From Carposina sasakii (lineage: Eukaryota > Arthropoda > Insecta > Lepidoptera > Carposinidae), in assembly GCA_014607495.2 (NCBI GenBank), contig CP053175.1:8184001-8248000 (forward strand): a DNA stretch of 64,000 nt, in the 5' to 3' direction. Below, piece after piece: positions 1 through 10,433 of the stretch. A model generated the notes under the pieces. The model had not been told where the DNA came from, did no database searches, and was given only the letters and a program-made list of their open reading frames with translations. Position 1 is the first letter of the stretch. The number at the start of each line of letters is the position of its first letter. A program made the position numbers and the translations under genes.

Positions 1-259
1 TATACATTTAAAAACAACCAGTACTAAAACCTCTCAGCCTATTCAAAGCCCTCAACTAATTCAAGACTCTCACAGTCGTGCTCGACGTCCCACTCTAAAC
101 GGGTACGATAGAGCGAGAGGGAGACACAGTACGTCAATTACTTGACGACACTTCATCGGCTTTTGTCTCGTTGTTGGAATATAACGCGGTACAGAAATTA
201 TGAAAAATGTAGATTTTTTAGACATATTGTAGCATTTTGAATAATGTGAAATAAAAAAT
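1..259. other. AT-rich stretch without a recognised gene
   Basis: I see no coding frame with homology and no structured repeat here. It ends at the RTE-type LINE tail that follows. Confidence 0.5.
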
Positions 260-261
260 AC

Positions 262-433
262 ATGAAGAATACCATGAGAGTAGAAGAAGCGTGCGTGGGA
301 AGGCCACCCGCGAGATGGACGGACGACCTGGCCAAGGTCGCGGGCGTCGGTTGGATGCAGGCTGCTTCCGACCGGTCGGTATGGAAGTTGTTGGGGTAAG
401 CCTATGTCCAGCGGTGGACTTCCCAGGGCTTAA
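262..433 (+). pseudogene. RTE-type LINE ORF2 3' end fragment
   Basis: The + strand reads GRPPARWTDDLAKVAG, then a W/R-rich stretch ending in YVQRWTSQG. This is the C-terminal tail typical of insect RTE-clade endonuclease/reverse transcriptases. An in-frame TAA at 397-399 replaces the usual acidic codon before AYVQ, so the copy is dead. A short (GAT)n tail follows at 435-450. Related 3' fragments lie at 22303-22390 (+) and 33768-33893 (-). Confidence 0.75.
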
Positions 434-543
434 ATAATGATGATGATGAGATGAAGCGAAAGAGGTGTGTGTTAGGGCCGTAGCAAGTGGAGACCCGTGA
501 TCTTTGCCTACCTCGCAGGGGAAGAAGCGTAATTTTATGTACA

Positions 544-1291
544 TGTGGGGGTGGTGATTAGGGAAGCGCTTCCGGCCCCACTGGGCCACTAGTCGTTGTT
601 TGGCCCATGTATATATTCCAAACTTTGTGAGAAACTTCGATATCACGTTCTAAGAATTTGCATTCGATTGTGGTTCTCTCCTGCATCCGATAGATGGCTC
701 CGCTACATCACTCCCCTTCCAGACCAAAGGTCGATATGTCTTCGGCAGCACCCATCGTGTACTCTTACAAATATGCATTCGGGTCGGTGAGTCGACCGGA
801 AAGTGTTGCGACGAGCGTGCAGGCGAGATGCGTTCTGGTCTTTGAGGCGACTGGGAATGTAATGCGGCTGATGTGTTCTGGTCTGCGCGTGGACTGGGAA
901 CATGTCGTGCCGTGATGCCGTTGCGTGCGTACATTGCTAACAGGTCCAGGAAGCTGTCATGACGGCTTCTTATGAATCTGCTGGCTGCTGGCGTGCTGCT
1001 TCTGCTGTCGTGGAAGGAGAGGAGAGGTGATGCTGATGTGATGATTCCTTTGCTGCGGAGTGCTGCGATGATGGTGAAGTTCCTGAAGGCTGAAGGTTGC
1101 GTATGTCCAGTTCAGAGAGGTCACCAATGTGGGGGTGGTGATTAGGGAAGCGATTCCGGCCCCACCGGGCCACTAGTCGTTGTTTGGCCCATGTATATTT
1201 TCCAATCATTGTGAATAACTTCGATATTGCATTCTAGGATTTTGCATTCGATTGTGGTTCTCTCCTGCATCCGATAGATGGCTCCGCTACA
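544..1291. mobile_element. Candidate miniature LTR retroelement (TRIM-like) with 164-bp direct repeats
   Basis: Two direct repeats, 544-707 and 1129-1291, both begin TGTGGGGGTGGTGATTAGGG and end CTCCGCTACA. They have the TG...CA ends of LTRs and differ at only a few positions. The 421-bp interior has no coding frame. The flanks (taca and tact) are only an imperfect 4-bp target duplication. A longer related copy with TG...CA ends and a perfect 4-bp duplication sits at 22724-23175. An alternative is two independent solo LTR fragments. Confidence 0.45.
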
Positions 1292-1460
1292 TACTTATAT
1301 GTATGTAAGAAAGAAATACTTTGCTGGTCGGTACCGCGACAAGCTCGCTCGTCTCGTGCGTTGTTATTTAACAGTTCTAACCTAAACTTCTGACTTAACC
1401 AAATTAATTCAGCGGATAAACTGTCTCTCTCCAAAACCCATACTATTCAAAATGCTTAAC
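1292..1460. repeat. Fragment related to the foldback at 22794-23074
   Basis: This shares the CATACTATTCAAAATGC end and a stretch around CGTGCGTTGTTATTT with the foldback nested in the solo LTR at 22.8-23.1 kb. A similar block with GCTCGGCTCGTGCGTCA lies at 63895-63970. Confidence 0.35.
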
Positions 1461-2145
1461 GGAGGAGGCCTTCGACAATATAACAATTTTGCAAGTGACA
1501 GCGAAGTTCGTGAAGTTATCGAACCTATTCCTCCAATAGGAAGCCTACATTTGGCACGTTAGTTAAATGTTGTGTTATTATTAAAGTCTTATTGCTATTG
1601 GAGGAAATGTTTATAAAACTAAACTAAATCGACAACGTTTAGAATAAAAGAAAAATGTTTAAAATATCTGAAACGCTATCAAATGGATATAGAAAAACTA
1701 AAGCTATGAAAAAACTAAACCATAACCAAAAACGTTCCGTTAAAACGTAAATTTATTCATTTTTCATTTATATTATTAATATTTATAGTAGGTATTACTT
1801 TAAATATTAATGAGAAAAATAAAAAAAAATCTACCCGAGTGAGATTTGAACGAATTGATTTGATTTAATAAATATGTTTGTTTTAAGGGCAATCGCACTA
1901 AAATTACAATGAATAATTTATTAAATTCAGAAGAATATCCGCTTTTTGTGAACCCCACAATAGCACACTCCATGTAATTGGAGGTGGACGTCGATCATTC
2001 TCATCGACATTACATCGACATCGACAATCTGTTTCGATGTAGACATCGACAGGATTGACAGACAATTCAGTATGCAGAGAATTTGAGCTATATTATATAC
2101 CAGTGACGCGACGTGATTGTAGGTAGACGTCATAAATTGAGAAAG
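1461..2145. other. AT-rich stretch, no gene recognised
   Basis: There is no convincing coding frame. A decayed tRNA-SINE-like motif (ACCCGAGTGAGATTTGAACG) is at about 1832-1851 and resembles the unit at 13021. Confidence 0.4.
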
Positions 2146-2325
2146 TAACTGTCTGTCTGGCTCTCACGCCAAAACTACTGAACCGATAGGAATTAAATTT
2201 GGTACACAGATAGTCTAGAGCCTGATAATATACATAGGCTATTTTTTATCCCGGGAAAATGTTTTAACCTGTATAATATCGGCATTTTTTTCTTCAGTCC
2301 ACGTGGACGGCTTCGCGGGCGTAAT
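2146..2325 (+). repeat. Lep-T interspersed repeat
   Basis: It contains AAAACTACTGAACCGATAGG and ends in the conserved block GGACGGCTTCGCGGGCG. This is the common lepidopteran repeat pattern (an 'ACTACTGAACCGAT' region, then 'GACGAAGTCGCGGGC'). I recall related sequences being described as helitron-like or LINE tails, so the class is left open. Confidence 0.6.
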
Positions 2326-2344
2326 GAAATATTTATTAAAAGTG

Positions 2345-2485
2345 GCACGAGTGAATCTATGTATGGTTTCTTGTGGCGATTGTAGTTAGTGCAAGTGCCT
2401 GTTGTCGCAGTTATGAGTTATCAGATCTGAGGGTCAGTGGAGGGTGTAGGGCCCGGTGGTGGGCGCACCCATAGTGAATGAATCT
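2345..2485 (-). repeat. Rep-D repeat copy
   Basis: On the reverse strand this matches the unit around CCACCGGGCCCTACACCCTC followed by TGACCCTC(A/G)GATCTG. The same unit occurs at 28690-28845, at 50068-50205 and as both arms of the foldback at 48774-49344. Confidence 0.6.
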
Positions 2486-2489
2486 ATGT

Positions 2490-2934
2490 AATCGTCATAA
2501 CTGTTTTATATCAGATTTCTAAACTACCATAAGGCATGAACGTATAAAGAATAACGGACAGAGTGTTGTGACTACACAGAGTGAAGCATTCATAGTAAGC
2601 TCGGCAACGATATTCCATGGAGTAGGGATGTGTATTGACGCGTTATCCACCCACATATACAAACCATAGTAAGCTCGGCGCCATCTGGAAAATACGCACA
2701 CATGCCCAACGCGCCGCCATTTCAGTGCTTCAATCTGTGCATTGATAGCATTACGTCCGTTGTTTTTTATACCATAAGGCTAAACTTTTCTTGTATAAAA
2801 TATGCCAATAGACGTCCAACTGTACATTTGAGATTTTATTTATCGTGCAATATCATAATATAATATTATAAGCTCATAAGCGTTGACACAAAATTTAAGT
2901 TTTCGTTTTCTCTCTAAGCAACACGTAATCCTAC
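2490..2934. other. Unassigned stretch
   Basis: No gene is seen. The string CATAGTAAGCTCGGC occurs twice (about 2590 and 2666), a small local duplication of unknown origin. Confidence 0.3.
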
Positions 2935-3092
2935 TAATATTATAAACGCGAAAGATTATACGAGTAAGTATGATAGATGGATTGATGGGTGTTTGTTACT
3001 CTTTCACGTAAAAACGGCTGGAGCGATTTTAATAAACATATAATAGTACAATAATAGTACACGCGGACGAAGTCGCGGGCGTCCACTAGTAA
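2935..3092 (+). repeat. Lep-T repeat
   Basis: A TACTAATATTATAAACGCGA-type start, a middle of AAAACGGCTGGAGCGATTTT and an end of GCGGACGAAGTCGCGGGCG followed by CTAGT give a near-complete short copy. Confidence 0.65.
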
Positions 3093-3161
3093 CAAATATT
3101 TGCATTCCACATTTTTTGACGAAACTTACCACTGATCTAATATTGTAAGTTAGTAATAACT

Positions 3162-3443
3162 TTGTTTTACAGGATACATTTTGGAGAGTGTGCATGGGAA
3201 CTTCACAATACAGTTCCACCAGCCCCTTTTCACCATCGGGATACTAGACGCAGACTAGCGTATCACCCTTATGTTGTTGATATCCCACCCATCCGCACCA
3301 AACGTTATGCTAACTCATTTGTAATGCGAACGGCTAAGGAGTGGAATGCACTTCCTGCCGATGTACTTTACGAACACTACAACATTGGTCTCCTCAAGGC
3401 TGGAGTGAATAGGCACTTTCTAGGCAAACATGTACCACCTTAG
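3162..3443 (+). pseudogene. C-terminal fragment of a LINE ORF2 (non-LTR reverse transcriptase)
   Basis: The frame carries FGECAWELH, YHPYVVDIPPIRTKRYANSF, RTAKEWNALP and NRHFLGKHVPP. This is the signature C-terminal region of many insect non-LTR retrotransposon polyproteins, downstream of the reverse transcriptase domain. Only about 85 residues remain, and the stop at 3441-3443 is followed by an A-rich tail near 3470. Immediately upstream is TTTGTTTTACAG, which could act as a splice acceptor, but no partner exon is visible. A second fragment of the same region lies on the - strand at 14936-15190. Confidence 0.8.
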
Positions 3444-3639
3444 GCCGCATCTTGCTTAACATATAAACAACAAATAAAAAAAAACTCTTTATTATATAGG
3501 TACTTTATTGTTTTTGAACATATTTCAATCAAATATAGGTACAACATAATTCAAACCGACGACGAAGTTGTGCACATTAATATAATAATAGGTATAGGTA
3601 AGTTGACAATTACCACAATTCACACACAATATTCACACA

Positions 3640-3835
3640 CTACACAACACATTAACTTAGTCCCACACTAAGATCCATAAGGTCTTGTGTTGTGGGTACT
3701 AAGCAACGGTATATAAATACATAGATAAGTATAGAAACATCCATGACTCGGAAACAAACGTCGATATTCATCATATCAATGTTTGCACCTACCGGGATTC
3801 GAACTTAGGACCTATCGGACGTGTTAAAAACATGG
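3640..3835 (-). repeat. SINE-1 (tRNA-derived SINE)
   Basis: Reverse-strand copy of the SINE seen complete at 52368-52610. It has the B-box-like part in CACCTACCGGGATTCGAAC, the CAACGGTATATAAATACATA body and the CCCACACTAAGATCC 3' region. Confidence 0.75.
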
Positions 3836-4091
3836 AATAATGAGTGAAAAGTAATTAATAATTTTCACCGAATTTTCATACATTTAGGACGGCAATCTCG
3901 AAAAGTCAACATTATTTTAGTTTAGTGGAAACATTATATATGTATGTTTAGCTTGGTTTAGATAGGGATGTGTTTTGAATGCGATATTTTATTAATACCG
4001 AAATCTGGTATTAATAAAAATAAAATACCACAATTAGGCAATTTGAAACGATTTATTTTATTAATTTACATACATATAACATACATATATG

Positions 4092-4144
4092 ACGTAGATG
4101 GGTCGAGTGGCGTGCCGTTAGGTGTGTCCGACATCTTCCAAAAT
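4092..4144 (-). repeat. 53-bp duplicate of the Gypsy gag start
   Basis: This is identical to 8748-8800. On the - strand it holds 10 nt of leader, the gag ATG and 43 nt of gag coding sequence. Flanking DNA on both sides differs from the gag copy, so it is a discrete duplication on the 3' side of the element, about 470 bp beyond the end of pol. Confidence 0.9.
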
Positions 4145-4387
4145 GGGACAGTAAAAACTTCATTTAAACGTTACTAAACCTTTATTTCAAACGAACCAAT
4201 ATCATCATAATCAAAATTGAAAATCATTTTACTATACCAAATTGTTACAAATTTACTTGCATACTATTAAACAAAGAAATCGACTATAATCGTCACACAC
4301 AAGGTAAATAATTCCAAAACAAGGCTACAGTATACACAATCCATATAGAGTAACGTCAGTCAAGTAAGTCTAGTTGCAATCTAGCAA

Positions 4388-4615
4388 CTCATGGAAACTT
4401 CCATCCAGCTTCCGTAAACCAGTCTAGTCACTTCCATCCAGTGACTCTTGGAAACTTCCATCCAGCTTCCGTATACCAGTCTAGTCACTTCCATCCAGTG
4501 ACTCTTGGAAACTTCCATCCAGCTTCCGTATACCAGTCTAGTCACTTCCATCCAGTGACTCTTGAATACCTCTATCCGGTATCCGTAAACCACTCTCAAT
4601 CAGTCAACTCAACAT
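4388..4615. repeat. Tandem array, period 57 bp, about four copies
   Basis: The motif GGAAACTTCCATCCAGCTTC begins at 4393, 4450 and 4507, with a diverged fourth copy from 4564, so the spacing is exactly 57. Both strands stay open because 57 is 19 codons; the resulting short frames are not genes. The array starts directly beyond the pol stop of the - strand Gypsy element, so it is probably part of its 3' untranslated region or LTR. Confidence 0.9.
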
Positions 4616-6735
4616 TAATTAGAACATGACGGTCCATCCCCGTCAAGTTCGCACAGATTATCATCACGGTCACATGTCAGCGAGTCATTGGTAATATCAT
4701 TCGCAGGCATTCGCCTAAGTCTGTCATGTGCGTACTTATAGGTTCTATTGGAATTAAGGGCTTTAAGAACATAACGATTACCTTCAAGTACCTCCGATAC
4801 CCTAAAAGGACCTCTATACTTCGGATCAAGCTTGGTTTGATTACGCTCTTCATTTTGTAGAAGAACAAAGTCTCCAACTAAGAAAGGTGTTATGTGAGCT
4901 TTAGTTTTATCAAATCGTACCTTATCGTATGAAGCGCTTTTCTCCATATTCTCTACTGCTTGGGCTCGTACCTGGTCGATGTCAACTTGAGGTTCTTCAT
5001 CTCCGGCTAATAAAATATCAAGAGGTCGTGCAACCTTACCAATAAGTAACTCCAGTGGGCTGGCTTTGGTAATCCTACTCGTGGCACAATTGAGAACAAG
5101 CTGTACGTCAGGTAAAGCGTCCTGCCATGAACGTGAACTGGTCCCAACGGCTGTCAGCATGTTCTTCAATGTGCTCATGACCCTTTCTACCTGGCCATTT
5201 GCTCGTGAGCTACCTGTTGCGATTAAATGTAACTTGATATTGACAGACTCACAGTAGTCCTTAAAATCTCTGCTGGCAAAACAGCGGCCCTGGTCAGCGA
5301 TCAGACGACTTGGTGCCCCAAATAGAGCAACACTAGCCTTAAGAGCTTTGATACTGCTAGCCGTGTCAATGTGTAGTGTATGATGGAGCATGACAAACTT
5401 GGTGAAGGCATCTATAAGCACGAAGACATACTCCTTTTTGTCATTCTTCCCGCTTAGTTTGCCAGTCGCGTCTATATGTATCGTGTGCCACGGGATTGCT
5501 ATTTTTGGGATTGGATGCATTTCAGCTTGCACCTTACCGGAATGAGATTTGGAGATATTGCATGTTACACAGTTCGCGACAAATTTCCTAACGTATTTGG
5601 ACATATTGTCGAACCAACACAAGTCATAAACCTTTTCTAGTGTCTTCTCCCATCCCAAATGTAGCAATCCTTCGTGTACATTGTTAATAATTGACCAACG
5701 GAAGGACCTGGGTATCATAGGCAGACAACGAGTCTTATTGTTTCTTTGAATTTTACGATGAAGTACACCAGATCGAAATTCGTACGTCTTTGATACCTCG
5801 GCTGGAATATTACATTCTTTCAGATCGGATATCAGTTTTGAAAGTTCACCATCCCTCTGTTGTTCAGCCATTAACCAGTTGCTAGTAATCTCAGCCAAGT
5901 TTACCTGTTTCGGCTCTACTCTCATAACTGCGCTCCGACTACTTTTCTCGCTCTCGGCTGGTAAAGGGTTCCTGGAGAAGAAATCAGCATGTGACATGCG
6001 CTTACCACTACAATGGATTTTGTCGAAATCAAACCCCTGCAGAAAAGCCCACCATCGGTGTACACGTGGGGTTAGGTCAAGCTTTTTACGCGTCGATTGG
6101 AGTGAACTGCAGTCGGTCACAACGTCAAATTTGCGCCCATGTAGATACTGCCGGAAATGTTTCACAGCGTTCACGACAGCAAGAGTCTCCAACTCGTAAG
6201 AGTGGTACTTGGATTCTGCAGATGTCGTGCGCTTGCTGTAATAGGCTACCACATGAGGCTTACCTTCTTTGAGTTGAATGAGGACTGCTCCATAGCCAAT
6301 CGCGCTCGCGTCAGTATGCAGCTCAGTCACTAGACTAGGATCGTAAATCGTCAATACCGGCTCCCTCGTTAGCATAGAAATGATCTGTTGCCTGATTAAC
6401 TCATGTTGCGGTTCCCATTTTATTTTACCATTACCAGACGTCAATGAATATAGAGGAGATAAAATTTGTGAAAATTTAGGAACAAATTGGCGGAAGTACG
6501 AAGCTAACCCAATGAATTGTCGAAGCTGAGTAACTGTGTTCGGTGGCGGTAAAGCGGTAAGTGCAACTATCTTTCGTGGATTCGGACGAATTTGACCTCG
6601 GCGCACCTCGAAGCCTAGGTACTCTACTTTTTCTTTCAGGAATGAGCACTTTTTAGGATTTAACGAAAATCCCTTCCCAGAAAGAACTTCTAATACTACC
6701 TTTATCGAAAGCTTCGTCGATGTTACTGGCCACAA
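4615..6735 (-). pseudogene. pol: Gypsy pol: end of RT, RNase H and integrase
   Basis: This 706-residue open frame starts in the middle of reverse transcriptase, after a frameshift. Its first ATG is not a real start. RNase H follows with D142 (HTDASAIGYGA), E183 and D208 (TDCSS). Integrase has the HHCC zinc site H354/H359/C389/C392 and the catalytic triad D422, D481 and E517 with DD35E spacing. A GPY/F-like motif (YRGPFRV) lies near residue 640, as in many Ty3/Gypsy integrases that lack a chromodomain. The enzyme would remove the RNA strand and insert cDNA into the genome. All key residues are present; only the upstream frame breaks disable it. The frame ends directly before the 57-bp repeats. 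Confidence 0.9.
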
Positions 6736-7054
6736 CTAGCACGTCATCCATGTACACTACAACGTACTTGTTCACGAGATCGCCTAGAGCATGTATGAGA
6801 GCACGTTGAAACACTGCAGGAGCATTTTTCAAACCGAAGGGCATAGTAAGATACTCATACTGACCTTCAGTTGTCACGAATGCTGTGCGCTCTATGGACT
6901 CCGACTCGATAGGGATCTGGTGAAATCCCGATGCTAAATCTAAAATTGTAAAAAAATGTCCTCCATGCAACCTAGCAATCTGTTCAGATATGAGTGGTAA
7001 AGGAAAACGGTCAGCAACGGTGTTATCGTTCAACTCCCTATAATCGACACACAT
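6653..7054 (-). pseudogene. pol: Gypsy pol: central reverse transcriptase
   Basis: This is the palm and fingers part of reverse transcriptase between two frameshifts. It shows CVDYRELN at the start, ILDLASGFHQIPI with the first catalytic Asp at residue 39, MPFGLKNAPAVFQ, and the YMDD active-site box at residues 101-104 of this segment. It continues from the gag-pro frame across a nine-T run and passes into the RNase H/integrase frame near 6700. All three catalytic aspartates of RT are kept. Breakage at a homopolymer is a typical slippage mutation. Confidence 0.9.
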
Positions 7055-8790
7055 TCTATCTGAACCGTCTTTTTTTTTACCAAAAGTATCGGGCTTGCGA
7101 ACGGTGAAGAACTAGGTCTGATTACCTTAGCATTAAGCAGCTCGTTGATCTTGCCCCTCACAATCTGACGTTCATCTGGGGTCAGCCTGTATGGGCGACG
7201 ATTTACCGTCTTGTGCGGGTCTACGAGCCGTATCTGCATAGATTCAGTGTCAGCAGGAGAAGTAGGTGTACCGGTAATGAAACTAAGCTTGAACCGTTCT
7301 AAAATCTCAATCAACCTAGGTCTGTATTCCTTACTAACGTCAGTATCTACCAAGTCAAGGTCTATACCATTATTTGCAAATACATCACATGATTCGACTA
7401 TGTTAATTTTCTCGAAACGTACTTTATCTACCGACATATGTACAGTCAAACCGATAGCTAGAATTTCACGTCCGATCATAATGTTGTATCGTAAACAATG
7501 GTCAGGTAAAACATGAAGGAGTATCTCAAAGTTAATATTGTCAATGTCAATTGTCGTTAAAATTTGCATGGTCGAGGCTATAGAAGTTTGTCCTATACCA
7601 GTCATAGAAACATTGTCATAAATTCGCTTACCACTAAATTTCAAAGCAATCGATTCTTTAACTAAGGAACACTCTGAACCTGAGTCGTAAGTAAATGGAA
7701 ATGACTCACCAGAGTGACGCAGAGAACCCGAAGGCGCATTCACAATGCACACGTCTACTCGCTTTTCCTTAGCTGGATCAGTTCCAGTGCCGCCGCCGGT
7801 ACCGTTGTTTCCCTCCTTGATTTTCCTCTTCGGGCAGTCGGATGCATAGTGGCCTTGTTCCCGGCAGTTGAAGCAGGTGATGCGATCGGTTCTCCCTGTA
7901 GGTTGGTTGGTCGAGTTATGGTCCCCGTGAAAGGACCTGTGTTTGGACCGGTCATCTTGCTTCTTCGAATTGGCTTTGTTGCGACATTGAAGAGATTTGT
8001 GGCCTAGTTGTCCACAATTAAAGCACTTGATGGTCACAGCAGATCCATTAGGTCGGTTTCTTTTTAGGTCGGGTCCATCACGATAAATACTTGATGAATA
8101 ACTTCTCTTCAGGAACGAGACAGCCTTCAGTTCCTTTTGTAAATGGTTACGCGTCTTGATGTCAGTCGTTATAGCAATCCTCTGAACACGTGGCTCTTGT
8201 TTTGAAATATGAGCTAAGACAGTGGCTATTGCTATCTGTTCTGTAGTCAGTCCATTCCACCTTGCCATTAAGGATGTTATGAGGGTAGCGGCGTATGAGG
8301 CCAGGCACTCGTTATCTCTCGGTTTCTTGTCGTGCATACTGATGAGAAAGGAAGCAGCAGTTTCAGGACGGTCATACCTTGCTACGAAAAGCTCCTTAAA
8401 ATCGGCCCACGTCATATTAGGAAACGATATTGAAGACAGCCAAGATGATGCTTCGCCCTTGAGTGCGTGGCTTAACGCGATCATAAGAGAAGATCCATGG
8501 CGATGTCGATCTGTGATACACATGTCCGCGGTCGTTATCCAAGCTCGGGCGTCGATGTCTCTTTTCTCTGGGTCGAAATCAGGAAGGCGAATAGAGTCCG
8601 AAGATGCAGGTAGTTTTATTGCTTGCACCAACGCCAGAAAATTTTGATTTTGTTGCTCGAAGAGAAGACGCCATTTTTCTTCGCTCGAGTCACTATTTGA
8701 AGCACGTGTTTCATGTGGGTGATCCGGGTTGCATCCCACGCCTGATAACGTAGATGGGTCGAGTGGCGTGCCGTTAGGTGTGTCCGACAT
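7030..8790 (-). pseudogene. gag-pol: Gypsy gag, protease and N-terminal RT
   Basis: I place the start at the ATG 8788-8790 (MSDTPNG), because the 53-bp duplicate begins just upstream of it; an in-frame ATG at 8832 is possible. Counting from 8832, a capsid-like helical region comes first, then two CCHC zinc knuckles at residues 270-283 (CFNCGQLGHKSLQC) and 320-333 (CFNCREQGHYASDC). A retropepsin-like protease follows with YDSGSECSLV around D383 (DSG in place of the more common DTG), then the RT N-terminus ending PSSSPFASPILLVKKK. Gag, protease and RT are in one frame, so no programmed shift is needed. The frame is lost at the T run 7070-7078, after which a few spurious residues lead to a stop. 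Confidence 0.9.
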
Positions 8791-8800
8791 CTTCCAAAAT

Positions 8801-9170
8801 CCGAAATAAAGAATGCGGCGTGTAGTAAACAAGCTTAATTAGGAATCACAAACACTTTCACTGTATCTACGCACAAGATTACTAGGATTCTAGCGGATAA
8901 CGTAGAAACGTGGTAAGTACAAGACAGAGGCTGATTAGCACCCGTGCTTCGCTCGACAGACGCAACAAAACCAACACAGAATACCCTCCGGACCGACCCG
9001 GTGGTCGTTGTAAATCTACAGTGGCGCCCTCTCAGTACTCTGTCTTGTCTTTACCCAAGTGACAGCTGTCCTCAAGTCAGTGATAGCTGTCGACTTGACG
9101 TTTCTAACTTCAACGATTGAAAATAGATGGCGTTGGAGATCCGACTGTAGGATATGACATCTTGATCTCC
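8801..9170. other. Leader or LTR remnant upstream of gag
   Basis: This is non-coding sequence 5' of gag on the - strand. It probably holds the leader and part of the 5' LTR, but no second LTR copy matches it. A TGGCGCC string, common in tRNA primer sites, is at 9022-9028 on the + strand after ...CTACAG. Its orientation is opposite to the element, so I do not assign it. Confidence 0.35.
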
Positions 9171-9171
9171 G

Positions 9172-9400
9172 ACATATATATAATCAAGCCTTTATCCCTT
9201 ACGTGGTAGGCAAAGCACCAAGGGCCGATAGGACTACATGGTGCCACTTCTGATCAATTTTGAGGGTATAGTTGAGATGTACAAGTTCGGTTAGTAGTGA
9301 CAGGTGGTCAGCCCATCGCCTACAAAACACCAAGACCCTCTTGTCTCTCTACTGACTTGTACAGTATGCCCGGGAAGAGAAGCAGCTGTAATATTATACG
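9172..9400 (+). repeat. Rep-A repeat copy
   Basis: It contains GCCTTTATCCCTTACGTGGT, AAAGCACCAAGGGCCGATAG, a block around GATGTACAAGTTCGGTTAGT and GACAGGTGGTCAGCCCATCG. Further copies are at 18712-18835, 38112-38305 and 39905-40062 (inverted pair), with a piece at 27792-27889. Confidence 0.7.
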
Positions 9401-9485
9401 ATTTTTTTTACTCACAAAGCAGCATAGAAGAATTTCACTCATAGAACAATCAATTTCAGACCCAATACTTTGCATATATATTATT

Positions 9486-9716
9486 ACTAGCAGCCGCCCA
9501 CGACTTCGTCCGCGTGAGGGGGCGTTGTACCCGTCTATTTCAACCCCTTCATCCCTTTTTTTCGAAATAAAAAGTAGCCTATGTTCTGTCTCAGGGTCTA
9601 AAGATTGTCTGTACCAAATTTCATCAAAATCGGTTGCGAGGTTTAAGCGGGAAAGCGTAACAGACAGACAGACAGACAGACAGAGTTACTTTCGCATTTA
9701 TAATATTAGTTGGGAT
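9486..9716 (-). repeat. Lep-T repeat with (ACAG)n
   Basis: It starts CTAGCAGCCGCCCACGACTT and runs through CAAAATCGGTTGCGAGGTTT to a short ACAG tandem (9660-9684), the usual far end of this family. An open frame across it (9297-9824) is not a gene. Confidence 0.7.
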
Positions 9717-10077
9717 TATAATGGAGAAATTTCACTTGCTCATGAGATTCTTTTCCGAAATTTTATTCAATATCCTTTGAAATATTTTTTTTTTTGCAAG
9801 ATTACAACCATACTGTGGCTATAGGGGTAAAACTATTGATACCATCGTGTGTTCGCCTAGCGCTTAGTAATAATAAAATTGGTTAGCTAGAATAGGTAAC
9901 TATTAGACATTAAATAAGTTTGCTCTGTATAGGTACATTATGTTTGTTATTTTTATGTACGAAAACTTATGGTAGACAAAATTTATTTACATCTGTTCCA
10001 CTGTGGCTAAACGTAGCTGTGGAATCTTTTTATGATCCTGCAGTTCTGAAAGCTATCTAACGTTTTTTTATTACTAG

Positions 10078-10370
10078 TTTATAATATAAAAATAAATCGC
10101 TAAATGTGTTGGTAAGCGCGAATCTCGAGAACGGCTGAACCGATTTCGCTAATTCTTTTTTTAGCGTATTCCTTGAAGTACAGGGATGGTTCTAACGGAG
10201 AGAAAAATTTAAAAAATACCTGAACATGTCTAAAAAATTCCTTTTCACCATTCCCATACAAACAATTTGTTCGAAATTTGAATGTCCGGGAAGGCAAAAC
10301 AATTGGGTGACGTTAGTTCAAAGCCGTGGGACAGGAGAACGTCTGTCAGGTCCGCTAGTTTATTATAGAT
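10078..10370 (+). repeat. Lep-T-like repeat
   Basis: It has CGCGAATCTCGAGAACGGCT and ends GGAGAACGTCTGTCAGGTCC then GCTAGT, a second common lepidopteran variant of this repeat type. Confidence 0.5.
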
Positions 10371-10433
10371 TTCCAGAGTACGGTAAAATTATTACATTAT
10401 GGCTAACTTAAAACTATGTACTTAGGACTATGG

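Larger units (their letters stand above)
4615..8800 (-). mobile_element. Ty3/Gypsy LTR retrotransposon, mag-like, nearly full internal region
   Basis: Read on the - strand, the order is gag (two CCHC knuckles), aspartic protease, reverse transcriptase, RNase H, integrase and a GPY/F-type tail. No env-like frame follows pol. Two single-position frameshifts break the frame, one at a nine-T run (7070-7078) and one near 6695-6705; the rest is open, so the insertion is fairly young. I could not find a matching LTR pair. The only sequence shared by both sides is the 53-bp block (4092-4144 and 8748-8800), and the 57-bp tandem array lies beyond pol. Two CCHC knuckles and no env fit the mag clade; the placement is inferred. 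Confidence 0.85.

Noticed and set aside
4381..4629. Open frames on both strands with 19-residue repeats
   Set aside because: They result from a 57-bp (19-codon) tandem repeat, not from coding selection.
9022..9028. TGGCGCC as primer-binding site of the Gypsy element
   Set aside because: It is on the + strand while the element is on the - strand, and no LTR end can be confirmed next to it.
9297..9824. 175-codon open frame on the + strand
   Set aside because: It runs through Rep-A, Lep-T and an (ACAG)n tract; these are repeats, not a gene.
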